This document shows positions 22,966 to 36,060 of a stretch of 64,000 nt of DNA, piece after piece (positions within the stretch are counted from its first letter, which is position 1; each line of letters begins with the position of its first letter). This stretch comes from Balaenoptera acutorostrata (taxonomy: Eukaryota; Chordata; Mammalia; Artiodactyla; Balaenopteridae): assembly GCF_949987535.1 (NCBI RefSeq), contig NC_080081.1, forward strand, positions 63,385,603 to 63,449,602, read 5' to 3'. Under the pieces are notes generated by a model, which ran no database searches, was not told the DNA's origin, and saw nothing but the letters and a program-made list of their open reading frames with translations. The position numbers and the translations under genes were made by a program.

Positions 22966-24869
22966 ATGTAAGTTTCAAGTTTTGGTAAAGCTTTAAAATG
23001 TTAGCTGTAACTCATACATTGTTCACTGTTTCAGTGAACTGTGAAATCCATTTAATAGTTGTTCAAAGGGGAATAGTTGTTCAAATGGGGCATTTATTCT
23101 CAGTGAAAACAAACATGTCTCCAGAAGGCATCAATCCTGAACTCTGTGGGTGGAGCCTTAGAATGGTTCTACTCCAGGGAATTTCCGTGTTCAGTGGCAA
23201 GTTCTGCTTTAGTTCACTTTGTCGTCAAGGCTGTTGGCCTTGTTTACATGCCCCATATGTGGAGAGCACTTTATTAGGAGTTGTTTGTAGTTTTAGAGGA
23301 AGTAGAAGTTACAGAACCCACCCTTCCAATTTACTGGAGATAGCAGGGCAGAACCAAGGAAAGGTAAATAAAAGCACAAACCACAGAAATCCAGGCATCA
23401 CCAATGACAGCTGTACGTGCCCAAGGGCCACAAGGGATGCTAGAGTCACTGGGACCAGATAGGATCACTCACCATGTACACTGATTTTTCCTACACTGTT
23501 TCAAGCTAATCTTTTCCCCAGCTTCTCCATTTCAGAACCCCCGATTTTTCCCTTCTTTAGGTTGGGTAGGTGTAGTAACAAAATTTTAGATCTTCCCATA
23601 GCTCCATGTTATTAAACTTTTCTGTGGAAAATAATAAAGTTTGGGGATTAGAGATAAAAAAAAGGAGGAGAAGGCATCTTTCTTTACCTGATGGCCATGT
23701 TACCATAATGGTTTTCTTCTTGTTTGACCAGTTTTGACAGTGAGACATCTTTGGTGAGACTTATGAAGCATTTGCAAATTGTTGCAAAACTCCAGTCCTC
23801 CAAGCTGCTGGATATTTTTTCCTGTTTAATTTTGTGTCTTTGTGACAGAATTATAAGGAAGTAGAAGTTAGTTTTTGCTTTTGAAAAAAGAAATAGTTTT
23901 ATTCACACGTGCACACATTTGAAAAAAGTAGTGTGGAGGGTCTGACCGAGATACTCTAAACCAAACTGTTAAGAATGTTAATGGAATTAAATGGGAGGAT
24001 GCACCTGTTTTATAAGAGGTGCTGGAAAATGGACTGTCTGTCACCAGTACTGGATATTCAAGGATGGAGACAGAAGGATAAAAGAATTGTGGTGTGTAAA
24101 ATGAACAGATTTTCATTCTCCTGAAAGAAATAAGATAGAGCAGATCAGGAGTGTTATTTGTCTTGTCTCAGATTGGGGACATCACCAGGTAAAGCCAGAA
24201 ATGTCTCAGAGACTTACAGAGATGATCTTTAAGGTGTACGACACCATCATTTTCTTGCTCTGGTCTCAAAAGAATGGTCAGTGTTGAGAACAGTCACCTC
24301 TGAGAGTAACTTGGATTTCAGGTTTCTCCTTTCCACCAGTCTATGGTGATATGAAAAAAACTAGAGGTGGCTTTTCATCAGTAATAAAAAAAGAAAGATC
24401 TCTTACATTTATTTCTTCAAGGACAGGTGTATACTTCTGCTTTTCTGCTTATTAGGACAAAGATGATGAACGGCGGTTTCCAGATGTATTTCTGAAAAAG
24501 ATGAATAAGAAAGAGCTGTGTTTGATTGACCCTCCTATTCCTGGGAGCAGGTGATTGAATGGGAAGTAGAGGGAGATGTGGATCATAGAATGAGCCATGT
24601 GAGCAGTTGCTTTTACCATCCCTGTGTTGCATGTATTGTGCTTGTATGTGTGTTTAATCTAGGATGTTAACTATGCTTAACCTAGGATTTAATCTAGTGG
24701 AATTTCAAAATTAAGCCTTCAACAATATATGTGAATAAATCATCCTTCAAATGAGTTTTCTAATTTACAAATTTTAAGTTTGCTTTCTTTGGCATTATAG
24801 CTGGACTCTTCTACCCCAAATGCAGATCTAAGCTTGTTACCTCCCTGATTATGGTCCTGATGTGGCTGG
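22966..24869. other. Unique sequence, including an unrecognised 154-codon frame
   Basis: The plus frame 22998-23462 is the longest non-L1 open frame in the window. Its predicted protein has no domain I recognise, it has no obvious splice or promoter context, and its composition looks ordinary for random sequence. The minus frame 23868-24116 is similar. I do not call either a gene. Confidence 0.4.
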
Positions 24870-25290
24870 TCCCCAAGCTCCTAAGCAATAGGATATGAGC
24901 CCTTTGTGCATTGCCTTCTCTCTGTCTCCACAGCCTCATTTCCTGCCCTCTCCCCATTTCACACTTGACCTCTTATACTGTAGTGATCCTTTCACACTCT
25001 GTGCTGCTCTACATTTCACAACAATCCTTCTCTCTGGAATACGCTTCCTGTTTTCCTCTACTTGGCTGACTCTTACGGGATAAGCCATCATTCTCTCCAG
25101 AAAGTCTTCGCTTAAAATATGGGCCCCTTCTCTAGGTTCTTTGGCTTCTGGCTTACTACTGAATATATTAAAACTTTTGTTTCAGATGTAATTTGACCTT
25201 TTAGCCTATAACATCTTATGGGAGGAGACTATGCCTTAATTCATTTTTGCATACATTGAATGCAATGCCAAACACATAATATGTGCTTAG
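24870..25290 (+). mobile_element. L2 LINE fragment
   Basis: The order 'cctcatttcctgccctctcc', 'ctctggaatacgcttcctgt', 'gggaggagactatgccttaa' and 'acataatatgtgcttagtgt' follows the 3' part of L2, heavily worn. Confidence 0.7.
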
Positions 25291-25512
25291 TGTTTGCCAG
25301 ACACTTCTGAATATTAGGCACTCAACTCAACTAGTATTTCAGTTACTTCTTAGTTAGTAGTAAGATTGAACTGAAAAAATGCAAGAAAGTTTCATAATGA
25401 TAAGTGGTTAATAGCAGTTATGTCAGGAAGTGAGTAACAGATTATGTTTTCCTCTCAGTGGTAAGGTCGCAGTATTTTTAATGCGTTTAGGTAAATCCAC
25501 TGCCCATGTAAA

Positions 25513-25514
<2 letters not shown>

Positions 25515-25553
<39 letters not shown>
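25515..25553. repeat. (TA)n microsatellite
   Basis: About 19 uninterrupted TA units. Confidence 0.97.
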
Positions 25554-25554
<1 letters not shown>

Positions 25555-25589
25555 CATGTGCAGTAGGGATCACAGGTAATACTTAGAAG

Positions 25590-26330
25590 TAAGGGCTATG
25601 AGAACTGGGAAAGGTCCTTAGATGTCTTCCAGGCTAATCATCTGTGGTGCAAGAGTCCTTTTATAATATTTCTGACAAATAGTTATGTAATTTCCACCTA
25701 AACACCTCTTGGTAATGGCCCCTTTTTATCTCGCTAGGCAGCTCATTTCATTTTGGGGCCATTTTAATTTTCATAAAGCTCTATACTAACCCAAGTCTGC
25801 TTTCTTATAACTCCTATCTACTGGTCCTAATTCTTCCTCTTGAAGAAAAGGAAGATATGGTAAATCTGGTCTCTCTTCTTCCTTTGTAGACATTATTGGT
25901 GAATCATCAAGTGTCCCACAGAACTTCTCTCCAGGTTAGAAGTTTCCTTAAGTCTGGCAATTGCTCTTCATATTTTGGGGATTCTGTTCCCCTCACCATG
26001 CCAGTCACTTTACTCTTCTGTGCTTCAGGTTTTCCAGACATAAGCATGTTAGTCCAGGTTCCCTTATCAGTACAGATTTGAGTAGTACTCTGGAAGACAT
26101 TAGACTGAACACTGTATTTTGATTCCTGACGCCTGAGATTACATTAACTTTTTTGGTAACCATGACACTTTGCTGACACTAATGGAACTTTCAATCAATG
26201 AAATGCTTTAGGATTGTCCTCCTACTGTTGCTAAGCCTTTTTGCGATCTGGTCTTCTAAATGATGCTTATGTCTTCTGAATGATGCTACCCAAGAAACTT
26301 TCAAATCCACAAACAGTGACCAACTATTGA
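25590..26330 (-). mobile_element. Ancient CR1/L3-like LINE relic
   Basis: Plus-strand landmarks in order: 'ctcctatctactggtcctaa', 'ctcaccatgccagtcacttt', 'gactgaacactgtattttga' and 'gagattacattaactttttt'. They recall the reverse complement of CR1/L3 3' sequence known across amniotes. It is longer and better kept than the piece at 20700. Confidence 0.6.
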
Positions 26331-27386
26331 TAATATGTGTAGACCAAAACCAGGATGAGACAATGCCCATGCCTGAAGGTCCAAAAAGTACTTTCTAATA
26401 GTTTTTATTTTATGTATTTATTTTCCTTTAGGCATGGAGACAGAGATTGTAAAGTCATCAAACCATTTAAAAACTAAGATTTCCAGAATTTATCTTTTCA
26501 AATCAGTATTGCTCTTTAAATCAGTGACCTTGCAAGATTATGTACTTAGTCCAATGATGTCTCATTTTTTGAGTTATTAGGACAATAAAATATTTTTCAA
26601 TTACCTACTCTGAGCTTAGTGCTCAACTACTTTTTAAAACTTCTACCTTTGAATAGTTTTTAAAGCCAGTGAATGAACCACACAGGAAAATATTCTATTT
26701 TCAGTGGAGGTTTTTTTTTTTTTTAATCCCAAAGTTCTAGTTCAGCCGAATTGGCTCCCTATGACCTTTAGTAATCTCCAAAAATCAAATGTACTCAAAA
26801 ATGACAATTTAACAGATTAACAAACATCCCCATGCAGGCCCCTGGAGCAACTGACTGCTGGGATGGCCAAAAAAAGCTTCACCAAGGCCTTGCCGGCACC
26901 TTCTCTATTTAAAAACGGGACTCCTAGAAAATCTGTCTGGCGGTCCTAGCTCCTGCCAAAAAAGATTTTTTTCCTCCTCTAGTCTCAGACCAATTACCAA
27001 ATAAAGCACTCTACAGAGAACTCAAATGAAATATTACTCTACCTAGTTGGTCAGAAAAGTAATTAAACCAACCTGCTGTGGTGAGCAGGCCTCCAGCCAT
27101 TGTTACAGTTACAGCAACTGCTGTGGATTCCAACTCAGATGAAAGCTGGTGTTAGATAGGCCTGTGCATTTCACAACCACAGTCCTTAGCAGTGGTAGCA
27201 AAGGACCCTGTCTTAGATTCAGAAAGGCAGCTCACAGCCCTTGTGGGTATGGTGTGAGCTAACATTACAAAGCAAAATTTAAAAAAAAACACACATTAAG
27301 TATGGCTGGTGATGGTTGTTCAGAGAACTGAGAGAAACGGATTTAAGTTTAATCCTAACTGAATCTAGGATTTGTTTGCTCTTAAG
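26331..27386. other. Unique sequence
   Basis: No exon or repeat identified. A T-rich run lies at 26711-26724. Confidence 0.4.
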
Positions 27387-29617
27387 AGTTGGAGTGATCC
27401 CAAACTCATTCTATGAGGCCACCATCACCCTGATACCCAAACCAGACAAAGGTACTACAAAAAAAGAAAATTACAGACCAATATCACAGATGAATATAGA
27501 TGCAAAAATTCTCAACAAAATACTAGCAAACAGAATCCAACAGCACATGAAAAGGATCATACACCATGATCAAGTGGGATTTATCCCAGGGATGCAAGGA
27601 TTCTTCAATATATGCAAATCAATCAGTGTGATACACCATATTAACAAATTGAAGAAAAAAAACCATATGATCATCTCAGTAGATGCAGAAAACGCCTTTG
27701 ACAGAATTCAACAACCATTTATGATAAAAACTCTCCAGAAAGTAGGCATAGAGGGAACCTACCTCACATAATAAAGGCCATATACGACAAACACACAGCA
27801 AACATCATTCTCAATGGTGAAAAACTGAAAGCATTTCCTCTAAGATCAGGAACAAGACAAGGATGTCCACTCTCACCACTATTATTCAACAGAGTTTTGG
27901 AAGTCCTAGCCACAGCAATCAGAATAAAAAGAAATAAAAGGAATACAGGTTGGAAAAGAAGAAGTAAAACTGTCACTGTTTGCAGATGACATGATGCTAT
28001 ACATAGAGAATCCTAAAGACGCCACCAGAAAACTACTAGAGCTAATCAATGAATTTGGTAAAGTAGCAGGATACAAAATTAATGCACAGAAATCTCTTGC
28101 ATTCCTATACACTAACAATGAAAGATCAGAAAGAGAAATTAAAGAAACAATCCCATTCACCATTGCAACAAAAGAATAAAATACCTAGGAATAAACCTAC
28201 CTAAGGAGGTAAAAGACCTGTACTCAGAAAACTATAAGACACTGATGAAAGAAATCAAAAATGACACAAACAGATGGAGAGATATACCATGTTCATGGAT
28301 TGGAAGAATCACTATTGGGAAAATGACTATACTACCCAAAGCAATCTACAGATTCAATGCAATCCCTATCAAATTACCAATGGCATTTTTTACAGAACTG
28401 GAACAAAAAATCTTAAAATTAGTATGGAGACACAAAAGACCCCAAATAGCCAAAGCAATCTTGAGGGAAAAAAACGAGCTGGAGGAATCAGACTCCCTGC
28501 CTTCAGACTAGACTACAAGGCTACAGTAATCAAGACAATATGGTACTGGCACAAAAACAGAAATATAGATCAATGGAACAGAATAGAAAGCCCAGAGATA
28601 AACCCACACACCTATGGTCAACTAATCTATGACAAAGGAGGCAAGGATATACAATGGAGAAAAGACAGTCTCTTCAATAAGTGGAACCAGTGGGAAAACT
28701 GGACAGCTACATGTAAAAGAATGAAATTAGAACGCTCCCTAACAGCATACACAAAAATAAACTCAAAATGGATTAAAGACCTAAATGTAAGACCCGACAC
28801 TATAAAACTCTTAGAGGAAAACATAGGAAGAACACTCTTTGACATAAATCACAGCAAGATCTTTTTTGACCCACCTCCTAGAGTAATGGAAATAAAAACA
28901 AAAATAAATAAATGGGACCTAATAAAACTTAAAAGCTTTTGCACAGCAAAGGAAACTATAAACAAGAAGAAAAGAGAACCCTCAGAATAGGAGAAAATAT
29001 TTGCAAACGAATCAACAGACAAAGGATTAATCTCCAAAATATATAAACAGCTCATGCAGCTCAATATCACAGAAACTAATAACCCAATCAACAAATGGGC
29101 AGAAGACCTAAATAGACATTTCTCCAAAGAAGACATACAGATGGCCAAGAGGCACAAGAAAAGCTGCTTAACCTCACTAATTATTAGAGATATGCAAATC
29201 AAAACTACAATGAGGTATCACCTCACACTGGTTAGAATGGGCATCATCAGAAAATCTACAAACAACAAATGCTGGAGAGGGTGTGGAGAAAAGGGAACCC
29301 TCTTGCACTGTTGGTGGGCATGTAAATTGATACAGTCACTATGGAGAACAGTATGGAAGTTCCTTAGAAAACTAAAAGTAGAATTACCATATGACCCAGC
29401 AATCCCACTACTGGGCATATACCCAGAGAAAACCATAATTCAAAAAGACACATGCACCCCAATGTTCATTGCAGCACTATTTACAATAGCCAGGTCATGG
29501 AAGCAACCTAAATGCCCATCGACAGATGAATGGATAAAGAAGATATGGCACATATATACAATGCAATATTATTCAGCCATAAAAAGGAATGAAATTGGGT
29601 CATTTGTAGAGATATAG
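27387..29617 (+). pseudogene. L1 ORF2 relic: reverse transcriptase and C-terminal region
   Basis: Open pieces at 27316-27771, 28245-28511, 28274-28990 (238 codons) and 29054-29617 (187 codons) lie in different frames. The first shows '[21 protein letters not shown]' split across RT blocks and '[12 protein letters not shown]'. DNA for the catalytic 'LFADDMM' lies near 27975-27997. The last piece carries the cysteine motif '[19 protein letters not shown]' and 'GIYPEKT'. The frame changes inactivate it. The 3' UTR matches the subtype seen at 40240-40470. Confidence 0.9.
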
Positions 29618-29893
29618 ATGGACCCAGAGACTGTCATACAGAGTGAAGTAAGTCAGAAAGAGAAAAACAAATATCGTATATTAACGCATATATGTGGAAT
29701 CTAGAAAAATGGTACAGATGAACCGGTTGCAAGGCAGAAGTAGAGATACAGATGTAGAGAACAAACGTATGGACACCAAGGGGGGAAAGTGTGTGGGGGC
29801 GTGGTGGGATGAAATGGGAGATTGGGATTGACATATATACACTAATATGTATAAAATAGATAACTAATAAGAACCTGTTGTATAAAAAAAAAA
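27387..29893 (+). mobile_element. 5'-truncated L1, plus strand
   Basis: The element starts inside the reverse transcriptase part of ORF2 ('[18 protein letters not shown]') and runs to a 3' UTR and a short A-tail at about 29884-29893. Truncation at the 5' end is the usual result of incomplete reverse transcription. No clear target-site duplication was found. Confidence 0.92.
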
Positions 29894-31985
29894 GTTGCAC
29901 ACAAGCACAACTTTTTTTTGACTAAAGGTAGCTTTTGCTCTTATCAGCCAACACTTCTGGGCTTCGTTAACATCAAGTTCGGGAAGTATACGACTTCTCT
30001 TACTACTAAAAATCAATAGGTGTCCTGTAACCTACAGTCAATATTCAGGACAATCTGCATTTCTGTAATTTCTTTTATTTACCAGATTTTGCTGAAATTC
30101 TGCAAAACTACAGAGTATCTTCAGTGTTTGAAAAATGAAGCAACACACATTTTGTTTCAAATGGCAAACTGAACAAATTAGATATAACTCGTCCTATGGC
30201 ACTGCATAAAATTTGGTTAAAAAGTATGTTCAATCCTTCTCAGATTTTTAGGAAATAAACAAAAAAAGAAAAAAAAGGAAGAAGAAATGTCAAGATGCCT
30301 AGCTGAAACAAGGACCATATTTCAGTTAATAATAATAATAATAATAATTGTGCTGTTCTAATACGTTATGTTACAGCATAATGAGAGCATGGATTTTTTT
30401 TTAGCTGGGAAAATTGGCCATAGACCAGCAGTACTTAAGAAGTAGTCTGAGTAACATAATTTTAAAAACTAGTGAAGTAAGGATTTTAATGCTTTCAAAA
30501 AGATTAATAGTAATAGCTTGTATGCACATAGCACTGTGAAATTTATGAAACATTTTCACATTTCAATAAAGGATTTTGTGGAGGAGGTGGCAGAGCTCAG
30601 ATGTTTAAGTGGCAGGACCTGGATTTGCTGTTCTTTGTGCTACCCATTATTGATTCATTAAAACTCACTCAGTCAATCCAAGTCTTCCTGATTGAATGGA
30701 TTTATGAAAGCCTGGGTATTGTGTTCATTTGTGGCATGTAGACTCTTGATCCTAATTGTGACACAAGTATTTGTAATGTAGATGACATATTAAAATTTTT
30801 TTCCAGATGTATTTCCATCTGTTGTAAATCTTGATATTTGGGGGGTTTCCTACTTATTGAGATGATGGGCTCAATCGACCAATGAAAGAGGCTTTTCTAA
30901 ATATCTGAAGCCTATCAAGAATATGGTCCAGTAGGCTCAGATCATTCAGTTTCTTCCTGAAGTGTTCAGAAGATTCCTGTTCTGCCTCTGTAGGCTGATC
31001 CAAGGGTCTTGCTGCCCTCGGGTGGGAGGAAGATATGATGTAGAGAGCAATACACAAAGCTTGCCCTTCCAGTCTGGGATGATAATGGGAATAAGGAAAA
31101 GTCAGATGTCAGGGTCCTTGTTTCTCTTCTTCCAGGGCCCAACGTGGGATAGGGAAGGGGATGGGGCTTTAGAAAGTGTCATTCATACTGGGATGAGGGA
31201 GCCAAAGAAACCCTTTGCTCCTTTGGACTAGTGTGGTGAAGACTGAAGCCCTGCAGGAAAATTGCAGCTGTGGGCTTGGTACCATGGCCAGTGTGGCATA
31301 TGAGCAAATGGTGTTGGGAACCTAAGTCAGCAATTCTGGATCCTCTGGGCCTGTGCATGGTACATAGAGGACTTTTAAGTTACTTTATGCCCATGGAGGG
31401 GAGGTTGAGATGCTGAGGGTCCTGGTGAACTAACAGAGGTCCTGATATAGGACCGAATTCATTTTTGGTGAGGTCTTAAAGATGAGGATAAATAGCTTAA
31501 ATCATGGGTTCCAGCAGTGAGCCCTAGCATGTGACCGCAAATGGCCAGGCAGACTCATTTGCACCTCTGTGGTCACCAGTTCAGGGAGAAGCTCAGTCCA
31601 GCCACTCTGCAGAATCCAGATGACCCCATATGGCTCTGAGGACCTGCTTTCCCTCTCTGTCACATCATCATGTATGATCATTGCTGTTCCCTCCAACAGG
31701 CCATCATCTTGGGTTGGAGAATGAGGAGGGAGAGGAGATTTTACCCAAATAGATCAAGCAATTAATTAAAGGGACTGCAGTAATTGTTGCATTGAATCAA
31801 GTTTGCTGGATTGGAAAGACCTTTAATTTTTTCCCAAGCTTGCTCTAGAGGATAGGGGCTTATGAGTGTGATCATATGGGTTACGGAATGAAAGTAGAAA
31901 TTCCTGTATTTTATCAAAGCTAAGATGCCATTGATTAATAGAAGAACCATTATTTTATCAATTACTAAGAAAAAATAGAGCTACT
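29894..31985. other. Mostly unique sequence
   Basis: An (AAT)n run lies at 30330-30348, and a weak minus-strand MIR-like piece at about 30490-30640 ('gtggcagagctcagatg'). Minus frames at 30854-31057 and 31502-31696 (64-67 codons) are unrecognised. No gene is supported. Confidence 0.4.
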
Positions 31986-33750
31986 ATATCAGTCAGTGTC
32001 AACTAGAGAAGCAGAACTAGTAGAAGATATATATTAAGAGATTTATTCCGAGGAATTGGCTTATGAGATTGTGGGTATTAGGGAAGGTTAGGAAGAGCAG
32101 GATGCAAAACTTGGGCATGAACTGAAGCTGCTGTCCACAGGCAAAATTCCTTCTTCATCAGGGAAGTCTCAGCTTTGTTCTTAAGGCCTTTCAACAGATT
32201 GAATCAGTCCCACCCAGATTATCTAAGATAATCTCCTTTACTTAAAGTTAACTGATTTTGTAAATAAGTTCAATTGTATCATTTTTTTAGATTCCGCATA
32301 TATGTGATATATGATACTTCACTTTCTCTGTCTGACTTACTTCACTCAGTATGACAATCTCTAGGTGCATCCAAGTTGCTACAAATGGCATTATTTCATT
32401 CTTTTTAAGAGCTGAGTAATATTCCATTATATATATATGTACCACATCTTCTTTATCCATTCCTCTATCGATGGACATTTAGTTTGCTTCCATGTCTTGG
32501 CTATTGTAAACAGTGCTGCAATGAACATTGGGGTGCATGTATCCTTTTGGACCATGTTGTTCTCTGGATATATGCCCGGGAGTGAGATTGCAGGATCATA
32601 TAGTAGCTCTATTTTTAGTTTTTTAAGGAACATCCATTATGTTCTCCATAGTGGCTGTACCAATTTACATGCCCACCAACAGTGTAGGAGAGCTCCCTTC
32701 TCTCCACACCCTCTCCAGCATTTATTGTTTGTAGACTTTTTGATGGTGGCCATTCTGACTGGTGTGAGGTGATACCTCATTGTAGTTTTGATTTGCATTT
32801 CTTTAATAATTAGCGATATTGAACATCTTTTCATGTGCCTCTTGGCCACCTGTATGTCTTCTTTGGAGAAATGTCTACTTAGATCTTCTGCCCATTTTTT
32901 TGATTGGGTTGTTTGTTTTGATGATATTAAGCTACGTGTGCTGTTTGTAAATTTGGCGACTAATCCCTTGTTGGTCACATCATTTGCAAATATTTTCTCC
33001 CATTCTCTGGGTTGTCTTTTCATTTTGTTTATGGTTTTCTTTGCTGTGTAAAAGCTTTTGAGTTTAATTATGTCCCATTTGTTTATTTTTTAAAATTTCC
33101 ATTACTCTGGGAGATGGATTGAAAAAGATATTGCTGCGATTTATGCCAGAGAGTGTTCTGCCTATGTTTTCCTCTAAGAGTTTTATAGTGTCTGGTCTCA
33201 CATTTAGGCCTGTAATCCATTTTGAGCTTATTTTTGTGTATGGTGTTAAAGAATGTTCTAATTTCATTTTTACAAAACAGAAAGAGACTCACAGACTTAG
33301 AGAACGAATTTATGGTTACCCGGGGGAAAGGTAGGGGGAAGGGATTGTTAGAGAGTATGGGATTGACATGTACGCGCTGCTGTATTTAAAATGGATAACC
33401 AACAAGGACCTACTGTGTAGCACAGGGAACTCTGCTCAATATTCTGCAACAACCTAAATGGGAAAATAATTTGAAAAAGAATAGATATATGTATAGGTAT
33501 AACTTAATCATTTTGCTGTGCACCTGAAACTAACACAACATTGTTAATAAACTCTGCTCCAATATAAAATAAAAAGTTAAAAAAAAATAGAAATGAACTT
33601 ATTTTTTAAAAAAGTTTACAGAAAAACTCAACTGATTGTGTATGTTAATCACATCTATAAAATACCTTATAGTAATACCTAGATTAATGTTTGAGTGAAT
33701 AGCTGAGGACTGTAGCCTAGTCAAGTTGATACATAAAACTGACCATCACA
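31986..33750 (-). mobile_element. Old ERVL-type LTR, split by an L1
   Basis: The two halves are 31986-32257 ('gagaagcagaactagtag', 'agagatttattccgaggaat', 'ggcctttcaacagattgaat') and 33638-33750 ('atgttaatcacatct', 'agtcaagttgatacataaaa', ending 'ccatcaca'). Together they read as the reverse complement of an old ERVL/MLT2-like LTR. The L1 at 32258-33623 interrupts it. Confidence 0.65.
32244..33637 (+). mobile_element. L1 with 5' inversion (twin priming) and target-site duplication
   Basis: The 3' part (about 33273-33600) is plus-strand 3' UTR with an A-rich end. The 5' part (32258-33272) is ORF2 sequence inverted to the minus strand. The outer left end of the inverted part ('ACTTATTTACAAAA' on the minus strand) is the sequence that should directly precede the start of the plus part ('acaaaacagaaagagac'). 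Flanks 32244-32257 and 33624-33637 agree at 12 of 14 positions. The inverted part encodes broken ORF2, including '[19 protein letters not shown]'. Confidence 0.85.
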
Positions 33751-34394
33751 GCTACCAGTTAAACTATGGCAGGTTATGGTATGGCATATCCAGTTTTAGA
33801 GATGTTAAAATACAAAAAAATTTACATTTTAAACTCTATGAAATATGGTACATTTTCTGGGTGTGGTGAGTAAATTTAGAACTCTGCTACATAATTTCAT
33901 TTAGTAACTCTGGAGATTACTAGTGATTTTGTATCACTATAATAGCTTGTAATTCTAGAGATTAGTAGTGATTTTTGACTACTCATTTGCAAACAGGAAA
34001 TCTGAGATACAAAGAAGGGGAAGTCATTTCCTGAGGGGTCCCTTTAGGCAGGGCTAGATTTAGGAAGCAGTTTTCCCCCTCACTGTTCTTTGAGTCTAGA
34101 TGTCACCATTTTATGAGAATCACATTCAAAACAAATTGGTGAAATGTGAATTTTGATTCCCAAACTGGTGTCCCTGATCACCTGACTGTTCCAAAAGGTA
34201 TAAAAACAATTTTAAGGAGTCAAATGGAAAGTGTACACTTAATCTGAGGCCAAGTGTCATGGGCTAAATAAGATGTTAAGTTGCTTTGCTTTTGGCCAGA
34301 GTTCTATCTAGTCCCTTGGGGCACTTTGTTGTCATATACTGATCAGAAGCTCTGATTACCAGTCAAAAGGGGTAATGTAGATCACTTACCTTTC
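33751..34394. other. Unique sequence
   Basis: No feature seen. A short direct repeat of 'attctagagattagtagtga'-like sequence occurs near 33910-33970. Confidence 0.4.
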
Positions 34395-34920
34395 TGCACT
34401 CAAATTCATTATCCACCTTTCCTTGCTCTGCTCTGTGTCATAGGGAATTATATTTCCCAGGTTTACTTGAAAATTTACTTATGAGTAGGTTCAGCTAATG
34501 GAAGGCATCAGAAAAAGGCTAGAGGGTGGAAGAGGGGGAGAAACCAGGGATCTTTCCCTTCTGCTCTGCCTTGGGCTGTGCCTCCTTCATTGGCAGTGTT
34601 TTCTCAGTGGCTCTAATGTCCACTGGACAGTCCCTCCCTTTATAGTCCTATCCCACTAGGCAGCCTCCACTGTGGTTCTGGTTCCTGCTGGATGGCCGCA
34701 GCTTTGGACTCTAACAGCAACACCCCCTCTTATTGTTTCTTCAGCCATAGGAATGGCCGTGGCTTTCTGCTCCTGCTGTGTTCTGGGTTGTCTCACCATT
34801 CCCTGGGTGCTCCTTCAGCTCTCCTGTCATCTGTGCAGTAAATTCCTCATGTTGAATCCTCTCTGTTTGGAATACCTTGAGTGGTTTCTGTTTTCCTCAC
34901 TGGACCCTAAATGATACATA
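34395..34920 (+). mobile_element. Possible ancient LTR
   Basis: The end '...actggaccctaaatgatacata', the pyrimidine-rich middle and 'gtgcagtaaattcctcatgttgaa' recall old LTR ends, but I cannot name the family. The 80-codon frame at 34672-34914 inside it has no known domain. Confidence 0.35.
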
Positions 34921-35244
34921 GAATTTTTTTATTATTAATTACAATGGGAAAAAGAAATCAGTTATTCCGTGAGAGATACAAATTTGGGTAGATCCATCAT
35001 TCTAAGGATGGCTTCCAAGAGGAAAAATACAAGAAAGAAGAAAAGGTCCTTGGTGGTGGAAGGGTTGGGAACCCCCGTGCAGTGGGGGCATATGAGGTAG
35101 TGCTGAAGGGAGGCTTGGGAGCCACCATTTCCATATGAGGAAAACAAGCCCCAGAGAAATAGGGGGACTTGTCCATGGTCGCTCAGTGACTTGGTGAATG
35201 AATAACCAGACCAGCACTCAGTTGCTTCTACATTTTGCATAGTA
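34921..35244. other. Unique sequence
   Basis: The minus frame 34962-35240 is open for 92 codons but unrecognised, and a second frame overlaps it. No gene is called. Confidence 0.35.
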
Positions 35245-35465
35245 GAATTGTAAGGGCATTTGCAATCAGAGAGAGCCAGTTAGAACCCCAGCTCTACTGC
35301 TCATTTGCTCTGTGACTTTGGGCAAGTCACTTACTATCTCTGATTCTCAGTTTTCTCATCTCTAAAATGGAGATAAACTTCACAGGTTTTGTGAAACTGA
35401 AAGCGGTTACTGTAAACATACTTGGCAGAGTGCTTGGGCAGAGTAGTTACTGAATATGATATCTT
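35245..35465 (+). mobile_element. MIR SINE
   Basis: Clear landmarks: 'gaaccccagctctactgctc', 'ctgtgactttgggcaagtca', 'ctcagttttctcatctctaa' and a 3' end 'gggcagagtagttactgaat'. Confidence 0.88.
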
Positions 35466-36060
35466 TCCTTCCTCCCAAGCATGATTTTTCTTTAACACTA
35501 TCCAGGAATAATAAAAATTTCCAAGAAGGCGTTTTTTAAAAAAACTTCCTTAAATTTTCCCTTTTTCTTTTACTGACTTGCAACAAAATGAAGTAAAGGA
35601 GCCAACAAAATGCTTCAATAATGTAATTCAATGCTTTAAAAAAATACTTGCCCTTGTGTTCTGAACATCCTTCTCCATGCTATCTTTAGTTGCTGTTTGA
35701 CCCTTAAGACATCAGAGTGACAATTACATCTATATGAAGTTACAGTTGCTGTGGACCTGCTGTATGACACTTGGCGATCAGTAATCACTTAGGCCTGCTT
35801 TCCTTCATTTTCTGATTGATTACAGACCAGAAATAGATCTTGTTACCCGAAAAATGATTCTTTCAGAGATCTGCTCCTATGTGCCCATAAGCTGGGTGTT
35901 CCCACCCTTTGGCCCAATTGGAATGCTGAGCTGCATGAAAAGATGTCAGCTCCATAGTCACAAGTGCTCCAGTCCCAGTCTTGTCCTCTACTGCTGCAGG
36001 GGTGTAAAGAAGGAGTTATACACCTCAACCTTCTTCTCTTCTGAGATCCTACTGGATTAG
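35466..36060. other. Unique sequence
   Basis: Overlapping frames on both strands at 35843-36187. No recognisable gene. Confidence 0.4.

Noticed and set aside
22998..23462. 154-codon plus-strand open frame outside any recognised repeat
   Set aside because: No recognisable domain, signal or splice context; it is a plausible chance frame in 64 kb searched in six frames.
27771..29617. Possible active reverse transcriptase gene
   Set aside because: The long frames are shifted relative to one another, and the element lacks ORF1 and the endonuclease.
29884..29960. Possible 3' transduction after the L1 at 27387, because 'TTTGCTCTTA' occurs on both sides
   Set aside because: The right copy is not preceded by an A-tail, as target-primed insertion would require; the match may be chance.
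30854..31057. 67-codon minus frame, with another at 31502-31696, considered as pieces of an old retroviral or host gene
   Set aside because: No residue motif supports either idea, and the two are not connected by a recognisable gene layout.
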